Positions 7,920-16,430 of a stretch of DNA of 64,000 nt are shown piece after piece. The notes beneath the pieces were generated by a model. It was not told where the DNA came from, did not search any database, and saw nothing but the letters and a program-made list of their open reading frames with translations. The translations under genes and the position numbers were made by a program. Within the stretch, counting starts at the first letter, position 1; every line of letters begins with the position of its first letter. Origin of the DNA: Nocardioides sp. (GTDB lineage Bacteria; Actinomycetota; Actinomycetes; Propionibacteriales; Nocardioidaceae); assembly GCF_014360585.1 (NCBI RefSeq), contig NZ_JACIXG010000011.1, positions 1 to 64,000 of the forward strand, read 5' to 3'.

Positions 7920-9005
7920 CTAGCCGACTACTCGCGCGGCGATCGCGTCGCCGACCTCGGAGGTCGTACGAGGCTGCGAACCGCGCTCGGAGAGGTCGGC
8001 GAGCACGGCGGCGTCGATGGCAGCGGCAGCCTCGGGGCGACCGAGGTGCTCGAGCAGAAGGGCCCCGGACAGGATCGCCGCAGTGGGGTCCGCCTTCTGC
8101 TGGCCGGCGATGTCGGGGGCGGAGCCGTGGACAGGCTCGAACATCGAGGGGAACTCGCGGGAGGAGTTGATGTTGCCGGAGGCGGCCAGGCCGATGCCGC
8201 CGGTGATGGCAGCGGCGAGGTCGGTGATGATGTCGCCGAAGATGTTGTCGGTGACGATCACGTCGAAGCGCGCCGGGTCGGTCGCGAGGAAGATCATCAC
8301 CGCGTCGATGTGGAGATAGTCCACGGTGACGTCGGGGAACTCCTCGGCGACCTGCTGGGTGATCCGCCACCACAGCGAGCCGGCGTTGACGAGCACGTTG
8401 GTCTTGTGGACCAGGGTCAGCTGCTTGCGCGGGCGTGCCTGGGCACGGGCGAAGGCGTCGCGGACGACCCGCTCCACGCCGTAGGCGGTGTTGACCGAGG
8501 TCTCGGTGGCGACCTCGTGTGGGGTTCCGACCCGCATCGCGCCACCGTTGCCGGTGTAGAGGCCCTCGGTGCCCTCACGGACCACGACGAAGTCGATCTC
8601 GCCCTTGTCCAGCACTGCCGGCGACAGCGGGGAGGTCGCCCCCGGGAAGAGTCGCGACGGGCGCAGGTTGACGTAGTGGTCGAGCTCGAAGCGGAGCTTG
8701 AGCAGCAGCCCGCGCTCCAGGATGCCCGGGGGCAGGTTCGGGTCGTTGGGCTTGCCGCCGACCGCTCCGAGCAGGATGGCGTCCTGCTCCTTGATCTCGG
8801 CGAGGACAGACTCGGGCAGGACCTCGCCGGTGGCGAGATAGCGCTCGGCGCCGAGGTCGTAGCGGGTCTGCTCGAACTTCACCGGTCCGGCCGAGCCGGA
8901 TCCCGAGGCGATGTTTGCAGCGACCTCGAGCACCTTCAGCGCCTCGGCGGTCACCTCCGGTCCGATGCCGTCGCCGGGGATCACTGCGAGGTTGGTCGTA
9001 GACAT
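7920..9005 (-). CDS. leuB: 3-isopropylmalate dehydrogenase
   Basis: 361-residue NAD-dependent beta-decarboxylating dehydrogenase. LeuB oxidises 3-isopropylmalate for leucine and, in the citramalate route, 3-methylmalate for isoleucine. The N-terminus has [19 protein letters not shown]. Substrate contacts appear in [18 protein letters not shown] and [12 protein letters not shown], the conserved acidic site in [12 protein letters not shown] and [12 protein letters not shown], and the NAD loop in [13 protein letters not shown]. Length is normal. It starts just after a small gene (stop 9016) and both are expressed from the promoter at about 9350, behind an attenuator-like leader. Confidence 0.95.
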   Translation of the reverse strand: MSTTNLAVIPGDGIGPEVTAEALKVLEVAANIASGSGSAGPVKFEQTRYDLGAERYLATGEVLPESVLAEIKEQDAILLGAVGGKPNDPNLPPGILERGLLLKLRFELDHYVNLRPSRLFPGATSPLSPAVLDKGEIDFVVVREGTEGLYTGNGGAMRVGTPHEVATETSVNTAYGVERVVRDAFARAQARPRKQLTLVHKTNVLVNAGSLWWRITQQVAEEFPDVTVDYLHIDAVMIFLATDPARFDVIVTDNIFGDIITDLAAAITGGIGLAASGNINSSREFPSMFEPVHGSAPDIAGQQKADPTAAILSGALLLEHLGRPEAAAAIDAAVLADLSERGSQPRTTSEVGDAIAARVVG

Positions 9006-9015
9006 GACGGCGAGA

Positions 9016-9186
9016 CTAGTTGTCGTCGGGCAGCTGGCCGCCGTTGTCCCGCAGGTCGAGCGCCTGCTGGACCGCGGCGATGGTGTTCTCGACGCTGTGC
9101 GGGTTGTCCGGGTCGTGGCTCGCCGGGCCCCACTCGCGGCCCCACTTGTCGTAATCGGCGGGGCTCTCGGGGTACATCGCGTACAT
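9016..9186 (-). CDS. Small protein of unknown function cotranscribed with leuB
   Basis: 56-residue protein beginning [16 protein letters not shown] and ending in an acidic tail LPDDN. It is rich in Tyr, Trp and acidic residues, with a predicted helix [14 protein letters not shown] recognise no family. ATG 9186 is chosen because GAAGGAAG lies just upstream; a frame starting 15 bases earlier with GTG would use that ribosome site as coding sequence. It sits between the leader hairpin and leuB, ten bases before leuB, so it should follow leucine supply. Coding is supported by the ribosome site, the spacing and ordinary composition. Confidence 0.65.
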   Translation of the reverse strand: MYAMYPESPADYDKWGREWGPASHDPDNPHSVENTIAAVQQALDLRDNGGQLPDDN

Positions 9187-9251
9187 GGCTTCTTCCTTCA
9201 CACGTCAGGGAATCAGAGGGTGTGGGAGAGAAGCCGGGGTCTTTGGAAGAC

Positions 9252-9354
9252 GGAAGCCACCGCGACGAGGTGGCTTCTCCTGCGGTCGTTACCGCCGGGC
9301 CCCGTCGCGGCACTCGAGTACGAGAAAAATGCTCCGCATGGTGTTCTGACGTTA
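9252..9354 (-). promoter_or_regulatory. leuB-operon leader: peptide MRSIFLVLECRDGARR plus hairpin
   Basis: A frame from ATG 9339 to TAA 9289 encodes MRSIFLVLECRDGARR, with Ile, Leu, Val, Leu in a row broken only by Phe. A -10 TAACGT (9349-9354) lies nine bases before the ATG, so the untranslated region is near zero. Downstream, GAAGCCACC and GGTGGCTTC (9253-9277) form a 9-bp hairpin with a weak pyrimidine tail (CGTCTTCC). This resembles an attenuator, but the terminator is poorer than those of cimA and ilvB. Confidence 0.6.
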
Positions 9355-9452
9355 ACCCGGCAGACGCCTTGAAAGAACGGATCTGGACGAATGGTCCGCC
9401 ATCCGAGACGCCCGTGCGCACGATCACACCCCTCATCCGGAAGACTGGCCAT

Positions 9453-10022
9453 GTGAGTGCACCCCCAGAGCTTCCGGACATCGTGACCCGCGCCTTCGAC
9501 GTCTCCCGTCGGGCGGGGTACGTCTCGTTCTGCCGCAACGAGACCGGACGACTTCTGGCGACCCTCGCGGCCACCCGGAGCGGCACCATGGCGGAGTTCG
9601 GGACCGGATGCGGTATCGGCACCGCCTGGCTGCGAAGCGGCGTACGCGGCGACGCGGCCCACATCGTCTCCGCCGAACTCGACGAGCACCTCGCCAAGGA
9701 GGCCGCCGAGATCTTCGCCGACGACCGGCAGGTCGAGGTGATCGCCGCCGACTGGGGCATCCTGCGCGACCGCGGCCCGTTCGCGCTGCTCTTCCTGGAC
9801 GCCGAGACCCCCGGCGGGGTCTCCCCCGACCAGCTCGCCGAGCTGGTCGAGGAGGGCGGCATCGTCGTCATCGACGACCTCATCCCCACCGACCTGTGGC
9901 CGCCGATCGTCTACGGCCGGGTCGACAGCCTGCGCGAGTCCTGGCTCACCGACGAGCGCTTCACCACCGTCGAGGTCATGGTCGCCCCCGACACCAGCGT
10001 CCTGATCGCCACCAAACGCTAG
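9453..10022 (+). CDS. Class I SAM-dependent methyltransferase, O-methyltransferase-like
   Basis: 189-residue Rossmann-fold methyltransferase. The SAM motif I is MAEFGTGCGIGTAWL at about residues 48-62, the acidic end of strand 2 is SAELDE, and the post-motif LLFLDAETPGG and VVIDDLIP follow. The size and the helix before motif I resemble caffeoyl-CoA/catechol O-methyltransferase-like enzymes; the substrate is unknown. GTG 9453 is the only start that fits: upstream in-frame sequence overlaps the leuB leader. There is no clear ribosome site, and AAGACT 6-7 bases upstream could be a -10. It converges on the DsbA gene, with stops 19 bases apart. Confidence 0.82.
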   Translation: MSAPPELPDIVTRAFDVSRRAGYVSFCRNETGRLLATLAATRSGTMAEFGTGCGIGTAWLRSGVRGDAAHIVSAELDEHLAKEAAEIFADDRQVEVIAADWGILRDRGPFALLFLDAETPGGVSPDQLAELVEEGGIVVIDDLIPTDLWPPIVYGRVDSLRESWLTDERFTTVEVMVAPDTSVLIATKR

Positions 10023-10041
10023 CTGGACTCCGGCCCGACGG

Positions 10042-10737
10042 TCAGATCGCGCAGCCGTCGGGACCGCAGGCATCGCCGTCGCCGACGATCGTCAGCGCCG
10101 GCTTGGTCTCGGCGTGCACCCGCTCCAACAGCTGGCTGAACACCTTCGTGGGCTGCGCGCCGGAGACGCCGTACTTCTCCTCGACGACATAGAACGGCAC
10201 CCCGGTCGCGCCGTAGGCGCGGGCCTGGTCGACATCGGCCTGTACGTCGGTCGCGAACTCGTCGCTCGCGAGCACCTCGTCGACGCGGGCAGCGTCGAGA
10301 CCGACGCTGACGGCGGCCTGCCGCAGGACGGCGTGGTCGCCCATCGACTCGCCCCGGGTGAAGTACGCAGCGAGCAGCTCCTCCTTGAGCTCGGCCTGCC
10401 TGCCCTCGGCCTTGGCCAGGTGGATCAGCCGGTGGGCGTCGATGGTGCGCGCGTGCGGGGTGTCCTCGTAGTCGAACTCGAGACCGGCAGCGGCGGCCGG
10501 GACGCTGACCTGCTTCATCATCTCGCGGGTCTGCTCGACGGAGGCACCGAACTTCTTCGACAGCGCCTCGACCGTGGTCTCGACCGGCACCTGCGGCGCG
10601 GTCGGGTCGAGCTCGAAGGAGTGGTAGACGATCTCGACGTCGTCGCTGTGCTCGAAGCCTTCCAGGGCCTCCTCGAGATGGCGCTTGCCGATGTAGCACC
10701 AAGGACAGACGACGTCAGACCAGACATCAATACGCAT
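10042..10737 (-). CDS. DsbA family oxidoreductase, FrnE-like
   Basis: 231-residue thioredoxin-fold protein with no signal peptide, so cytosolic. The active site CPWC lies at residues 11-14 (MRIDVWSDVVCPWCYIGK), followed by the helical insertion typical of FrnE/HCCA isomerase-like DsbA proteins and the cis-Pro loop ATGVPFYVV. It ends DACGPDGCAI, adding a second Cys pair as in FrnE of Deinococcus, where extra cysteines help oxidative stress tolerance. A role in cytosolic disulfide handling is likely. The start is ATG 10737, and an inverted repeat (10749-10767) lies 11 bases upstream. Confidence 0.85.
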   Translation of the reverse strand: MRIDVWSDVVCPWCYIGKRHLEEALEGFEHSDDVEIVYHSFELDPTAPQVPVETTVEALSKKFGASVEQTREMMKQVSVPAAAAGLEFDYEDTPHARTIDAHRLIHLAKAEGRQAELKEELLAAYFTRGESMGDHAVLRQAAVSVGLDAARVDEVLASDEFATDVQADVDQARAYGATGVPFYVVEEKYGVSGAQPTKVFSQLLERVHAETKPALTIVGDGDACGPDGCAI

Positions 10738-10748
10738 GTGACGGGAAC

Positions 10749-10767
10749 GTTTCGTCCGGTACGAAAC
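10749..10767. promoter_or_regulatory. Candidate TetR-type operator before the DsbA/FrnE gene
   Basis: Perfect 7-bp dyad GTTTCGT and ACGAAAC separated by CCGGT, within the promoter region of the minus-strand DsbA gene. The dyad size and spacing suit a TetR-like dimer; the regulator is not in the window. Confidence 0.45.
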
Positions 10768-10900
10768 ATTCCGCGGCAGACTGCTGCGCCTGATGGGCAG
10801 GGCCCCTGAGCCGGTCTCAGGGGTGACCAGGGGAAGGTCCGGGAGCCCGCCAGGGATCTGCCGGACGCGGCCGAGGGTCGCTTGGCGCGAGGCTCGATGC

Positions 10901-11836
10901 ATGATCCAGATCGATGCCCTCTCCAAGAGGTACGGCGGGTTCACGGCCGTCGACAACGTGACCTTCAATGCCGAGCCCGGCCGGGTGACCGGCTTCCTCG
11001 GCCCCAACGGCGCCGGCAAGTCCACGACCATGCGCATCCTGGTCGGCCTCACCGATCCGTCCTCCGGCAGCGCGCATCTCCTCGGCCGGCACTTCTCCCA
11101 GCTGCCCAACCCCGGCCTCGAGGTCGGTGTCCTCCTCGACGCCTCCGCACAGCACGGCGGCCGCACCGGCCGCGAGATCCTCACCCTGGCCGCCCGCACG
11201 ATGGGTCTGCCGAAGACCCGCGTGGCCGAGACGCTCGAGCGGGTCAGCCTGACCGAGGAGGAGGCCGGGCGGCGCGTACGCAACTACTCCCTCGGGATGC
11301 GGCAGCGGCTCGGGATCGCGACGGCCCTGATCGGGGACCCGGAGGTGCTGATCCTCGACGAGCCGGCCAACGGGCTCGACCCCGCAGGCATCCGCTGGAT
11401 GCGGGACCTGCTGCGCGGCTTCGCCGACGACGGCGGCACCGTGCTCCTCTCCTCCCACCTGCTGCACGAGATCGAGGTCATCGCCGACGACATCGTGGTG
11501 ATCGGCAACGGCCGGATCGTCGCGCAGGGCACCAAGCAGGAGCTGCTCGCCGGCGGCGGGACGTACGCCCGTACCAGCGATCTCACCGCCCTGGGGCGGG
11601 CGCTCCAGCGGGCGGGCCACACCGCCGAGATCACCTCCGAGGGCGCCGTCCTCAGCAACGCCGAACTCGCCGCCGTCGGCCAGATCGCCTTCGACGCCGG
11701 GCTGGCGCTCACCGAGCTCCGCGCCGCCGACGGCGCCGGCCTGGAGGAGATGTTCCTCCAGCTCACCGCCTCCACCCAGCGCGACCACCTCGAGTCCCCG
11801 GAAGGGCTGGATTCATCGAAAGGGAAGGCAGCATGA
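10901..11836 (+). CDS. ABC transporter ATP-binding protein (exporter type)
   Basis: 311-residue ATPase of the drug/antibiotic exporter type (DrrA/BcrA-like). Walker A GPNGAGKST is at about residues 38-46, the signature YSLGMRQR at about 131-138, Walker B VLILDEPANGLDP at about 151-163, and the switch His lies in LLSSHLL. The last 90 residues form the usual C-terminal extension. It starts MIQIDALSKRYGG at ATG 10901 and overlaps the permease gene by ATGA, so the two are translationally coupled. It probably powers export of a hydrophobic compound or lipid; the substrate is unknown. Confidence 0.92.
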   Translation: MIQIDALSKRYGGFTAVDNVTFNAEPGRVTGFLGPNGAGKSTTMRILVGLTDPSSGSAHLLGRHFSQLPNPGLEVGVLLDASAQHGGRTGREILTLAARTMGLPKTRVAETLERVSLTEEEAGRRVRNYSLGMRQRLGIATALIGDPEVLILDEPANGLDPAGIRWMRDLLRGFADDGGTVLLSSHLLHEIEVIADDIVVIGNGRIVAQGTKQELLAGGGTYARTSDLTALGRALQRAGHTAEITSEGAVLSNAELAAVGQIAFDAGLALTELRAADGAGLEEMFLQLTASTQRDHLESPEGLDSSKGKAA

Positions 11837-12666
11837 CCACCACGACCATCGCCCCTGAGCCGGCCAGCCCGGCCGGGCACCAGCAGGAGGCGGCTCACCG
11901 CCGCACGCGGGCCGTCCCCTCCCCTATCCCCTTCGGCCGCATCGCCGGCATCGAGCTGCGCAAGATGTTCGACACCCGCTCCGGGTTCTGGCTGATGGCC
12001 AGCCTGGTCGTGCTCTCTCTCGCGGCCTCAGCGGCGACGATCATCTTCGTCGACGCCGACAACCTCGACTACGAGGGGTTCGCCAGCGCCTGGGGCATCC
12101 CGATGTCGGTGATCCTGCCGATGATCGCCGTGCTCGCGGTCACGAGCGAGTGGAGCGCGCGCAGCGCCCTGACCACCTTCACCCTGGTGCCCGGACGCGG
12201 TAGCGTGATCGCCGCGAAAGCCGTCGTCACCGCCTTGGTGGGGGTAGCCGCCATCGTCGTCGCGGCGCTCGTCGGAGCCCTGGGCTACCTCGGCGTGGCG
12301 ACGGTCATGGACCTCGACCCGGTCTGGAACCTCTCCTTCGCCGAGCTCGCCCGGGTCACCCTGGCCAGTGAGATCGGGATGTTCATGGGCTTCATGCTGG
12401 GGATGCTCTTCCGCAGCTCTCCCGCGGCCATCGTGGCCTACTTCGTCTACGCCCTCGTGCTGCCGACCGTCTCCTCGGCGCTCGCCTCCACCAACACCTG
12501 GTGGGCCGAGAACGCCACCTGGTTCGACCTCAACTGGGCGACCATGAACCTCTACTCCGAGATGACCGACAAGGCGTGGGCTCAGCTTGGCGTGGCGAGC
12601 CTGATCTGGCTCGTGGTCCCGATGTTGGTAGGCCTCCGGCTGGTCCTCAAGTCCGAGGTCAAGTAA
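11833..12666 (+). CDS. ABC transporter permease (ABC-2 type)
   Basis: 277-residue membrane protein with a polar N-terminal 50 residues and six hydrophobic segments: the first near FWLMASLVVLSLAASAATII, then PMSVILPMIAVLAV, ALVGVAAIVVAALVGALGYL, a helix around EIGMFMGFMLGMLF, IVAYFVYALVLPTVSS, and a last one near ASLIWLVVPMLVGLRLVL. No solute-binding partner is present, which fits export. It is the sole partner of the ATPase upstream. The C-terminus is followed directly by a palindromic repeat that can act as terminator for this gene and for convergent ilvC. Confidence 0.88.
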   Translation: MTTTTIAPEPASPAGHQQEAAHRRTRAVPSPIPFGRIAGIELRKMFDTRSGFWLMASLVVLSLAASAATIIFVDADNLDYEGFASAWGIPMSVILPMIAVLAVTSEWSARSALTTFTLVPGRGSVIAAKAVVTALVGVAAIVVAALVGALGYLGVATVMDLDPVWNLSFAELARVTLASEIGMFMGFMLGMLFRSSPAAIVAYFVYALVLPTVSSALASTNTWWAENATWFDLNWATMNLYSEMTDKAWAQLGVASLIWLVVPMLVGLRLVLKSEVK

Positions 12667-12670
12667 CCCG

Positions 12671-12735
12671 CCGAGTCGGCGCAAGCTGACCACAAATCCA
12701 GCCGAGTCGGCGCGTTAGAACGCGCCGACTCGGCT
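12671..12735. repeat. 31-bp-period palindromic repeat, copy 1, likely bidirectional terminator
   Basis: GCCGAGTCGG occurs at 12671 and again at 12702, exactly 31 bases apart. The second begins a perfect stem: 16-bp arms at 12702-12717 and 12720-12735 with a two-base loop. It lies between the stops of the convergent ABC permease and ilvC genes. A second copy with the same 31-base spacing is at 46216-46311. Confidence 0.8.
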
Positions 12736-12757
12736 TGGGGTTTGACGAACAGCGGGA

Positions 12758-13783
<1,026 letters not shown>

Positions 13784-13804
13784 GAGGGCTTCTCCTTTTC
13801 GTTC

Positions 13805-13826
13805 GGTGGTCGAGCTTGTCGAGACC
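13805..13826. repeat. Dispersed GGTCGAGCTTGTCGAGACC element
   Basis: GGTCGAGCTTGTCGAGACC at 13808-13826 is an imperfect dyad lying in the ilvN-ilvC gap. A related GGTCGAG/CTCGACC element lies in frame within the ECF ATPase gene at 38920-38976. Elements of this kind are scattered through many actinobacterial genomes (general knowledge; not searched). Confidence 0.55.
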
Positions 13827-13853
13827 CACCTGTAGTGATTGATGTGGTTTGGT

Positions 13854-14417
13854 TCAGACCGCGGGAGGCGGAGCGGGCACAGCCACGGATCGCAGGCTGC
13901 GCTCGGAGATCGACCGGGAGCCGCGGCCCATGCCGACCATTCCGGACTGGGAGAGCTCACGGATGCCGAAGGGCTCGATGACTCGCAGGAAGTCGTTGAG
14001 CTTGCCGGTGTTGCCGGCGAGCTGGACGACGACGGTGTCGGTGGACACGTCGACGACCTTGGCCCGGAAGAGCTGGATGGTGTCGAGCACCTGGCTGCGG
14101 GTCTCCGTGGTGGCGGTGATCTTGACCAGCATGAGGGCGCGCTGGACGCGCGACTCGGGCTCGAGCTCGACGATCTTGATCACCTCGACCAGCTTGTTGA
14201 GCTGCTTGGTGACCTGCTCGAGAGGGGTGTTCTCGAGATTGACCACGACCGTCATGCGGGAGACCTCGTCGTGCTCGGTCGGCCCGACCGCGAGGGACTC
14301 GATGTTGAAGCCACGGCGCGAGAAGAGCGCGGCCACGCGGGCCAGGACACCGGGCTTGTTCTCGACCAGGACGCTCAGCGTGTGCTTGCCGCCGGTCTTC
14401 GCGGGCTGGATGCTCAT
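13854..14417 (-). CDS. ilvN: Acetolactate synthase small (regulatory) subunit
   Basis: 187-residue regulatory subunit that binds valine and activates IlvB. The N-terminal ACT domain starts [33 protein letters not shown], and the second ACT-like half contains [21 protein letters not shown]. The last 25 residues (from about SRSISERSL) are a polar, Pro/Ala-rich tail. The start ATG 14417 shares one base with the ilvB stop (TGATG), implying coupled translation. Confidence 0.95.
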   Translation of the reverse strand: MSIQPAKTGGKHTLSVLVENKPGVLARVAALFSRRGFNIESLAVGPTEHDEVSRMTVVVNLENTPLEQVTKQLNKLVEVIKIVELEPESRVQRALMLVKITATTETRSQVLDTIQLFRAKVVDVSTDTVVVQLAGNTGKLNDFLRVIEPFGIRELSQSGMVGMGRGSRSISERSLRSVAVPAPPPAV

Positions 14418-16168
14418 CAGAGGTCGTCCTCGTCGAACTCGGGCGCGAGGTCGCGCGCGTACTGGATCTCGTCGTTGGAGGAGCCGGCGGCGACCATCGG
14501 CCACACCATGGCGTCCTTGTTGACCCGGAAGTCGACGACGACAGGGGCGTCGTTGATCTCCATGGCCTTCGCGATGGTGGCGTCGACGTCGTCGGCGGAG
14601 TCGCAGGCCAGGCCGACGCAGCCCATGGCCTCGGCCAGCTTGGGGAAGTCAGGGATGCGCTTGGTCTGGCCGTGGGACTGCAGGTTGGTGTTGGAGTAGC
14701 GCTCGCCGTAGAAGAGCGTCTGCCACTGGCGCACCATGCCGAGGTTGTCGTTGTTGATGATCGCGACCTTGATCGGGATGTTCTCGATCGCGCAGGTGGC
14801 GAGCTCCTGGTTGGTCATCTGGAAGCAGCCGTCGCCGTCGATCGACCAGACCGTGGCGTCCGGGCAGCCGACCTTCGCGCCCATCGCGGCCGGGACGGAG
14901 TAACCCATCGTGCCGAGGCCTCCGGAGTTGATCCAGGTGTTCGGGTGCTCGTAGCCGATGAACTGCGCCGCCCACATCTGGTGCTGGCCGACGCCGGCGG
15001 TGAAGATCGTCTCGTCGCCGGAGATCGCGCCGAGCCGCTCGATGACGTACTGCGGGGAGAGGCCGTCGGCCGGGAGGTCATAGCCGAGCGGGTACGCCTT
15101 CTTGATCCCGGCCATGAACGAGATCCAGCCCTCGTAGTCGCCCTCCTTGCCGGCTTCCTTCTCCGCGGTGAGCACCGTGATCAGGTCGGTGAGGACCTCG
15201 CGCACGTCGCCCACGATCGGAACGTCGGCGTAGCGGTTCTTGCCGATCTCGGCCGGGTCGATGTCGGCGTGGATCACCTTGGCGTTGGGGGCGAAGGAGT
15301 CCAGGTTGCCGGTGACGCGGTCGTCGAACCGGGCGCCGAGGCTGATGATCAGGTCGGACTTCTGCAGGCCGGCGACCGCGGGGACGGTGCCGTGCATGCC
15401 CGGCATACCGAGGTGCTGCGGGTGGGAGTCGGGGAAGGCGCCGCGGGCCATCAGCGTGGTCACCACCGGGATCCCGGTGAGCGTGGCCAGCTGGAAGAGC
15501 TCGCGGTGAGCGCGGGAGCGGATCGTGCCGCCGCCGACGTACAGGACCGGCTTCTTGGCCTCCAGCATCAGGCGCGCCGCCTCGCGGATCTGCTTGGCGT
15601 GCGGCCTGGTCACCGGGCGGTAGCCCGGCAGGTGGAGCTCGGTCGGCCACCGGTAGGTGGTGGTGGCCTGCAACGCCGACTTGGTGACGTCGACGAGGAC
15701 CGGACCCGGCCTCCCGGAGGAGGCGAGGTGGAAGGCCTCAGCGACCCGAAGCGGGATCTCCGCCGGGTCGGTGATGAGGAAGCTGTGCTTGGTGACCGGC
15801 ATCGTGATGCCGCGGATGTCGGCCTCCTGGAAGGCGTCGGTGCCGATCATCGCCGCGCCGACCTGGCCGGTGATGGCCACCATCGGCACGGAGTCCATGT
15901 TGGCGTCGGCGAGCGGGGTGACCAGGTTGGTCGCGCCCGGACCGGAGGTGGCCATGCAGACGCCGACCTTGCCGGTCGCGGCGGCGTAGCCCTGGGCTGC
16001 GTGGCCGGCGCCCTGCTCGTGGCGTACAAGAATGTGGCGGATCTTCGAGTCCATCAGCGGGTCGTACGCCGGAAGGATCGCGCCTCCCGGAATGCCGAAG
16101 ATGTTCTCGGCCCCCGCTGCTTCCAGCGATTTGATCAGGCTCTGTGCGCCTGTCATCTGCTCGCTCAT
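14417..16168 (-). CDS. ilvB: Acetolactate synthase large (catalytic) subunit
   Basis: 583-residue ThDP enzyme that condenses pyruvate with pyruvate or 2-oxobutyrate. The N-terminal domain has the catalytic Glu in [15 protein letters not shown] and the FAD-domain motifs follow. The ThDP motif begins [10 protein letters not shown] and closes with IINN about 28 residues later. MSEQMTGAQ at 16168 is preferred because it matches the family N-terminus and has AGGA upstream; an in-frame ATG at 16186 is possible. The long leader upstream carries an attenuator. Confidence 0.95.
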   Translation of the reverse strand: MSEQMTGAQSLIKSLEAAGAENIFGIPGGAILPAYDPLMDSKIRHILVRHEQGAGHAAQGYAAATGKVGVCMATSGPGATNLVTPLADANMDSVPMVAITGQVGAAMIGTDAFQEADIRGITMPVTKHSFLITDPAEIPLRVAEAFHLASSGRPGPVLVDVTKSALQATTTYRWPTELHLPGYRPVTRPHAKQIREAARLMLEAKKPVLYVGGGTIRSRAHRELFQLATLTGIPVVTTLMARGAFPDSHPQHLGMPGMHGTVPAVAGLQKSDLIISLGARFDDRVTGNLDSFAPNAKVIHADIDPAEIGKNRYADVPIVGDVREVLTDLITVLTAEKEAGKEGDYEGWISFMAGIKKAYPLGYDLPADGLSPQYVIERLGAISGDETIFTAGVGQHQMWAAQFIGYEHPNTWINSGGLGTMGYSVPAAMGAKVGCPDATVWSIDGDGCFQMTNQELATCAIENIPIKVAIINNDNLGMVRQWQTLFYGERYSNTNLQSHGQTKRIPDFPKLAEAMGCVGLACDSADDVDATIAKAMEINDAPVVVDFRVNKDAMVWPMVAAGSSNDEIQYARDLAPEFDEDDL

Positions 16169-16239
16169 GTCCGCCGTCCTACTCATTCGGAGCTTCTACT
16201 CATGGGCTGTGCTCGGTTGTCTGGCTTGGGCTGCTCGTG

Positions 16240-16381
16240 CAACAAAAAACCCTCCGGCCCGGCGGGCAACGGAGGGAGACGCGTCGTCTGGGGCCAATGG
16301 CTCCTAGGCGACGCGCCTGATAAGTACGATGATGCTGTTCAGCATGCTCACACGTTAACCCCAGGTGTCGCGCCGTGTCAC
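16240..16381 (-). promoter_or_regulatory. ilvBNC attenuator: leader peptide MLNSIIVLIRRVA plus terminator
   Basis: A frame from ATG 16345 to TAG 16304 encodes MLNSIIVLIRRVA, seven of whose 13 residues are Ile, Val or Leu. Downstream, CCCTCCG and CGGAGGG arms flanking GC-rich loop sequence are followed by six Ts at about 16243-16248, a strong intrinsic terminator about 75 bases before ilvB. The promoter is readable: GTGACA (16376-16381), 18 bases, TAACGT (16352-16357), six bases, leader ATG. The leader transcript would therefore begin at its own start codon. Confidence 0.85.
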
Positions 16382-16430
16382 CACACCCTATCGGTCGTCC
16401 CATGATCTGAGATCACCGTCCCAGTATCTG

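Noticed and set aside
7653..10022. 789-codon plus-strand frame
   Set aside because: Only the last 189 codons (from GTG 9453) are gene-like; the rest is antisense to ilvE, leuB and the leader.
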